Assembly: GCA_016195265.1 (NCBI GenBank) | Contig: JACPZW010000027.1 | Coordinates: forward strand, 1-64,000 | Direction: 5' to 3' | DNA length: 64,000 bases | Source: Acidobacteriota bacterium | Lineage (GTDB): Bacteria; Acidobacteriota; Vicinamibacteria; Vicinamibacterales; CAVVIG01 | Shown here: in pieces, positions 60,757 through 64,000 of the stretch | How the letters are laid out: each line of letters starts with the position of its first letter | Position numbering within the stretch: the first letter of the stretch is position 1 | The notes under the pieces: model-generated | What the model was told of the DNA's origin: nothing | The model's input: only the letters and a program-made list of their open reading frames with translations | Database searches by the model: none | Translations under genes and position numbers: made by a program

Positions 60757-61548
60757 GTGACCAACCAAATCCGCTTCGACGACGGGGCGGCCTACGAACG
60801 ATACATGGGGAAGTGGAGCCAGCTTGCCGGCGAAACGTTCCTCGACTGGCTTGCTGCAAGATCAGGTTTGCGATGGCTCGACGTTGGCTGCGGCAACGGC
60901 GCCTTTACCGACATGCTCGTCGAGCGGTGTGCCCCGGCCTCAGTACAGGGGATAGACCCGTCTGAGGCGCAGCTTGCCTTTGCTCGCACACGACCCGCAT
61001 CGCGTATCGCACAGTTTCGTCAGGGCGATGCCATGGCACTGCCTTTCCCCGACGACATATTCGACGCGGCTGTCATGCCGCTGGTGATCTTCTTCGTTCC
61101 CGACCCGGGTAAGGGCATTGCTGAGATGGCACGAGTGATCTGCCCGGGTGGCATCGTCACGGCCTACGCGTGGGACATGTTTGGCGGTGGTTTTCCTTAC
61201 GCGGCCTTGCAGGATGAAATGCGTGGGATGGGCGTTGCAGTTCCGGTACCGCCGAGCCCTGGCGCGTCTCGAATAGACGCCATGCGGGATTTGTGGACTG
61301 GTGCGCGTCTGGATGCCGTCGAAACGCGGGAGATCGCCGTACAACGGACGTTCGCCGATTTCGACGACTACTGGACGACCATCCTCGGGGGAGCGAGCGT
61401 TCGCCCAACGCTCGCAGCGATGGCGTCCGAGGATCTCGCGCGCCTCAAAGCGCGGATGCGCACGCGCCTTCCGGCAGATGCCACCGGCCGTATCACCTAT
61501 GGTGCCCGGGCGAACGCAGTAAAGGGTCGCGTACCAGCTGAGCGCTGA
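60757..61548 (+). CDS. Class I SAM-dependent methyltransferase (UbiE/type 11)
   Basis: The product has 263 residues. It has the SAM motif LRWLDVGCGNGAFTD (about 36-50), motif II acid GIDPSEAQL, and the post-motif MALPFPDDIFDAAVMPLVI. The C-terminal half is less typical. GTG 60757 gives a standard N-terminus (FDDGAAYERYMGKWS). The substrate is unknown. Codon use is slightly less GC-biased than the upstream cluster. Confidence 0.88.
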   Translation: MTNQIRFDDGAAYERYMGKWSQLAGETFLDWLAARSGLRWLDVGCGNGAFTDMLVERCAPASVQGIDPSEAQLAFARTRPASRIAQFRQGDAMALPFPDDIFDAAVMPLVIFFVPDPGKGIAEMARVICPGGIVTAYAWDMFGGGFPYAALQDEMRGMGVAVPVPPSPGASRIDAMRDLWTGARLDAVETREIAVQRTFADFDDYWTTILGGASVRPTLAAMASEDLARLKARMRTRLPADATGRITYGARANAVKGRVPAER

Positions 61549-61552
61549 TCAC

Positions 61553-61627
61553 ATTGCGGATTGAGGACTGCGGATTGCGGAAGTAGAGAGTCACTGCAAA
61601 TCCGCACTCCGCAACCCGCGCTCCGCA
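61553..61627. repeat. Word hairpin, ATTGCGGA family
   Basis: Tandem GCGGATTG words (61557-61580) are mirrored by ATCCGCACTCCGCAA words (61600-61627). The rest of the 61549-62037 gap holds the 65-bp repeat copy and otherwise no gene I can support. Confidence 0.8.
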
Positions 61628-61637
61628 ATTCGCTCAG

Positions 61638-61702
61638 CGGTTCCAGTCGGCGCGCTCAGACGTCGGCGATCGATCGACACCGCTGTCGCGTTGGTACCGC
61701 TC
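61638..61702 (+). repeat. 65-bp inverted repeat, left copy
   Basis: It matches the reverse complement of 62790-62854 at 62 of 65 positions. A third, shorter relative lies near 63031-63066. All share the core CGACACCGCTGTCGCG (or a variant). Confidence 0.9.
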
Positions 61703-62037
61703 ATGACAGACTGACTGCGAGGCCGCGCCTGCGGCGTCGGTGCATTCGCTCGGCTGCAGTCTCGCGCTTGCCAATCACAACTGAGCTCCCGAATGCTTAG
61801 AAGTGTTAGCATCCTGTGATTCAAGAACTTCGAGTGAATACACGGCTGGAACGAGCCAGGTGGGCTGCGAGTCTCGCTCTCGGTGTACTTACAAAGAGTT
61901 AGGGCTCAAGGAAGCGCTGTGAAAACGCAAGTCATCGTGAGCTGTGACAGCGCATGCATCAGACGGCGCGCGTATGGAAAGCACGTCACGCGCCGCTGGT
62001 GACGCGCAGACGTTAGGCTGCTAGAGTCGAGATACGG

Positions 62038-62637
62038 ATGGCGAAGCAATCGAGAGCCGACCTTCTGCAACATCTCGATGACCAGGTCGGCTTTCTTCAA
62101 ACCTCGGCGTGTCGTTATGACGCCGGCGTCTTCGCTGAGGCGAAGAGGTTAGCAACTCAGATACGCACGTTGGTGCACGACACCAAGAACTGCAAGTCGC
62201 TTCTCTTGCAGCTGGAAATGAAAGATCGTCGATTCCTCGACAGCGCTGCCGACCGTCCAGTTGGAATCGTGAGCAGCTACGCCGGCCTGGTTGGCATACG
62301 AATGGAGCCCGGCCCGCCGCGATATGTCCCAAGTCTGAACACCTGGCCTACGCAGTTAGTGTCGTTCGACCGATGGTGGAATCGCGTGATCCTGGCGGAT
62401 CTGAAGCGACGCGAGATTAGCCGATGCCGGTTGATCTTAGCCGTCGCGAACAAGGACGGCGGTGCGCACGTCGACCCTGAGCTTGACGATATCTATGCCG
62501 AGTTGTCACGTCAGAATTCGATGGGACAATCTCACATCCGTGGCGACTCGCAGCAGCCAGTTCTCGGCGTGGACCATGCGTCAGTGCGGCAAGTCGCGCA
62601 CGAGCTCCTTCCGGCCGAATTCGGCAAGGCGGGTTAG
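62038..62637 (+). CDS. Conserved hypothetical protein between inverted repeats
   Basis: The product has 199 residues and looks cytoplasmic. It has recognisable conserved stretches (AKRLATQIRTLVHDT near residue 35, then VANKDGGAHVDPELDDIYAELSR near 135), a pattern I have seen in many bacterial proteins of unknown function. No catalytic motif is evident apart from the His/Asp in GGAHVDP. Its codon use is less GC-biased. It is flanked by the 65-bp inverted repeat pair, so it could be carried by a small mobile unit. Confidence 0.82.
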   Translation: MAKQSRADLLQHLDDQVGFLQTSACRYDAGVFAEAKRLATQIRTLVHDTKNCKSLLLQLEMKDRRFLDSAADRPVGIVSSYAGLVGIRMEPGPPRYVPSLNTWPTQLVSFDRWWNRVILADLKRREISRCRLILAVANKDGGAHVDPELDDIYAELSRQNSMGQSHIRGDSQQPVLGVDHASVRQVAHELLPAEFGKAG

Positions 62638-62663
62638 GCACGCGCCATTGCCGCTACGACAAG

Positions 62664-62801
62664 GTGAGAACGGCTCTCGCGTGCGCGATCGAGGCCGGGA
62701 AACGCGTCCGCAAGCGTGACGGCCGCACGGCGCTGCTGATTCGCAACAGCCTCCGCTCGCATGAACGGGGCGAGCTGTATTTGGGTCGCGAGCGGTACTA
62801 A
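62664..62801 (+). CDS. Possible small ORF (45 residues)
   Basis: A GTG-started frame of basic character (AIEAGKRVRKRDGRTALL) that ends inside the right 65-bp repeat. There is no family, no strong ribosome site and no neighbour support. Otherwise the 62638-63113 gap has only repeat material. Confidence 0.2.
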   Translation: MRTALACAIEAGKRVRKRDGRTALLIRNSLRSHERGELYLGRERY

Positions 62802-62854
62802 CGCGGCAGCGGTGTCGATCGCTCGCCGACGTCTGAGCGCGCCGACTGGAACCG
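62790..62854 (-). repeat. 65-bp inverted repeat, right copy
   Basis: It is the inverse of 61638-61702 with three mismatches; together they bracket 1.09 kb including the 199-residue gene. Confidence 0.9.
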
Positions 62855-63092
62855 TTGCCGGAAGTCGGGCGCAGCGAGGCTTCCGCGGCGACTTCGTGAC
62901 GCGCGATCCGTGGCGTTCAGAAAACCACTGGCGTTGGATCCGCGGACACACGCATCTGAAGCTAGCTGCTAGTCGCCGCGCGTGCGGAAGGGTACCGAGC
63001 GGAGACCGACTTCCCGGCGCGCGAATCGGAGGCGAGCGAGCGACACCGCTGTCGCGAAGATCGCTCGGCCGAAGCCTCGCGCCACGACACGT

Positions 63093-63114
63093 GAGTCCGG
63101 CTGAAGCCGGACTC
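63093..63114. repeat. Short palindrome at acyl-CoA synthetase end
   Basis: GAGTCCGGCT-GA-AGCCGGACTC (63093-63114) touches the stop codon of the next gene. Same architecture as the other short palindromes. Confidence 0.85.
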
Positions 63115-64000
63115 TACTGGGTGGCGATCGCCGAACGGCGGCCGCGGAGCACGAACTTCTGAATCTTTCCCGTCGCGGTCTTCGGCAACTCCGTCACGAA
63201 GTTGAACGCGTGCGGACACTTGAAGTGCGCGAGGCGTTCGCGGACGAACACGCGCAGTTCATCCGGCGTCGCCGTTGCATTCGGCCTCAGGACGACGAAC
63301 GCGTGCGGCGCTTCGCCCCACTTCGCGTCCGGCAGGCCGACGACCGCGGATTCCTGCACGGCCGGATGCCGCAGCAGCACGCCTTCCACCTCGACCGACG
63401 AGATGTTCTCGCCGCCGCTGATGATGACGTCCTTCAGGCGATCGCGGATGTCGACGTAGCCGTCCGGATGCACGACGGCGGCGTCGCCGCTGTGGAAGTA
63501 CCCGCCGCGCAGCGCCTGCGCCGTCGCGTCCGGATCGTTGTAGTAGCCCTTCATGACGACGTTGCCGCGGACGACGATCTCGCCGACGGTGGCGCCGTCG
63601 CGAGGCACATCGTTCATCTCCTCGTCGACGACCCGCAGATCGCCCGACGTGATCAGCTCGACGCCCTGCCGCGCCTTAATGACCGCGCGCTCGGCCGGCG
63701 TGAGCGCGTCATGTTCCGGCCGCGGTTCGCTGACGGTGATGAACGGCGCGGTTTCCGTCAGCCCGTAGACGTGCGTGATCGTCCAGCCGAGCTCGCCCTC
63801 GATCCGCTCGATCGTCGCCGCAGCGGGCGGCGCTCCGGCCGTCACCACGCGAACGCCTTTCGGCGCACCGGCGCGCGCGTCAGCAGGCGCGTTGGCGACG
63901 CCGATGAGCACCGTCGGCGCGGCGCACAGTAGCGAAACGCGCTCGGCCTTGATCAGCTCGAACACTTTCACGGGATCGACTTTTCGCAGACAGACGTGGG
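63114..64000 (-). CDS. Acyl-CoA synthetase (AMP-dependent), 3' part only
   Basis: The window cuts this gene; about 295 C-terminal residues are visible. The frame is still open at 64000, reading VCLRKVDPVKVFELI, a normal part of the family, so no start is in the window. Visible motifs are YGLTETAPF, GYFHSGDAAVVHPDGYVDI, RDRLKDVIISGGENISSVEVE and KTATGKIQKFVL (catalytic Lys). It activates a fatty or aromatic acid with ATP and CoA. Confidence 0.93.
   Translation of the reverse strand, partial: HVCLRKVDPVKVFELIKAERVSLLCAAPTVLIGVANAPADARAGAPKGVRVVTAGAPPAAATIERIEGELGWTITHVYGLTETAPFITVSEPRPEHDALTPAERAVIKARQGVELITSGDLRVVDEEMNDVPRDGATVGEIVVRGNVVMKGYYNDPDATAQALRGGYFHSGDAAVVHPDGYVDIRDRLKDVIISGGENISSVEVEGVLLRHPAVQESAVVGLPDAKWGEAPHAFVVLRPNATATPDELRVFVRERLAHFKCPHAFNFVTELPKTATGKIQKFVLRGRRSAIATQ

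Noticed and set aside
62012-62639. Integron cassette: GTTAGGC occurs at 62012-62018 and 62633-62639 in direct orientation around one gene
   Set aside because: No inverse core site (RYYYAAC) and no imperfect palindrome of attC length is found before the second copy, which lies over the stop codon. A 7-bp match is expected by chance a few times in 64 kb.
62761-63162. Open frame of 133 codons on the plus strand
   Set aside because: It runs through the 65-bp repeat and its partial third copy, shares the repeat-encoded phrase with an antisense frame at 61591-61824, and has no domain.

Overview
The window is high-GC, densely coding bacterial chromosome. Its content suggests a soil Acidobacteriota, probably Vicinamibacteria-like: secreted CocE and S9 peptidases, a Ser/Thr kinase with TPRs, a DUF1501/DUF1800 pair and many short intergenic palindromes. 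That placement is an inference from gene content. No rRNA, tRNA or CRISPR array was recognised.

Layout. 1-3.2 kb: a less GC-biased, probably acquired pair, made of a 5'-truncated GHKL-type ATPase and a DNA methyltransferase. 3.4-8.5 kb: secreted hydrolases. 8.5-15.4 kb: a minus-strand operon of glycosyltransferase, M28 peptidase, unknown protein, kinase and membrane protein. 15.5-20.0 kb: an MFS transporter, modABC on the minus strand, and a divergent MerR-HTH/TOBE regulator. 20.0-26.9 kb: the his operon hisI-G-D-C-B-H-F-A, preceded by a promoter, a His-rich leader peptide and an intrinsic terminator, i.e. a histidine attenuator. 27-38 kb: envelope or exopolysaccharide genes, including a three-part GH/GT2/propeller fusion, an ABC exporter, two glycosyltransferases, a PIG-L deacetylase and a methyltransferase. 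38.3-41 kb: an AAA ATPase, a beta-propeller protein and a frameshifted nucleotidyltransferase. 41-48.5 kb: a TetR-controlled drug-efflux operon related to ybhGFSR with its own TolC. 48.6-53.3 kb: an epimerase, a VapC remnant, a 2-oxoacid dehydrogenase E1 alpha/beta pair and an HD-GYP protein. 53.4-56.7 kb: DUF1501/DUF1800 and a decayed FAD oxidoreductase. 57.4-60.7 kb: radical SAM, DegT aminotransferase and DedA. 60.7-63.1 kb: repeat-rich, with a 65-bp inverted repeat pair around one gene. The window ends inside an acyl-CoA synthetase gene.

The most unusual feature is two overlaid systems of small repeats. (1) Short palindromes of the type GGCGGGTCC-NNNN-GGACCCGCC lie between genes but also sit in frame inside genes (hisH, an ABC permease, tolC, modC), adding about 20-70 residues without breaking the frame. 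This resembles the Rickettsia palindromic elements. (2) Hairpins built from tandem short words (for example AGGATGTG, CACGGAGGA, GATTTCA, CACGAAG) fill gaps between co-directional genes. They have a purine-rich 5' arm and a pyrimidine-rich 3' arm, and they end 0-30 nt before the next start codon. Several unrelated word families share this plan.

Genes with visible damage are the kinase (in-frame TAA just before the Gly-rich loop), the nucleotidyltransferase (C6-tract frameshift), the VapC fragment, the FAD oxidoreductase and the GHKL ATPase. All calls are from reading the sequence; no search was run.
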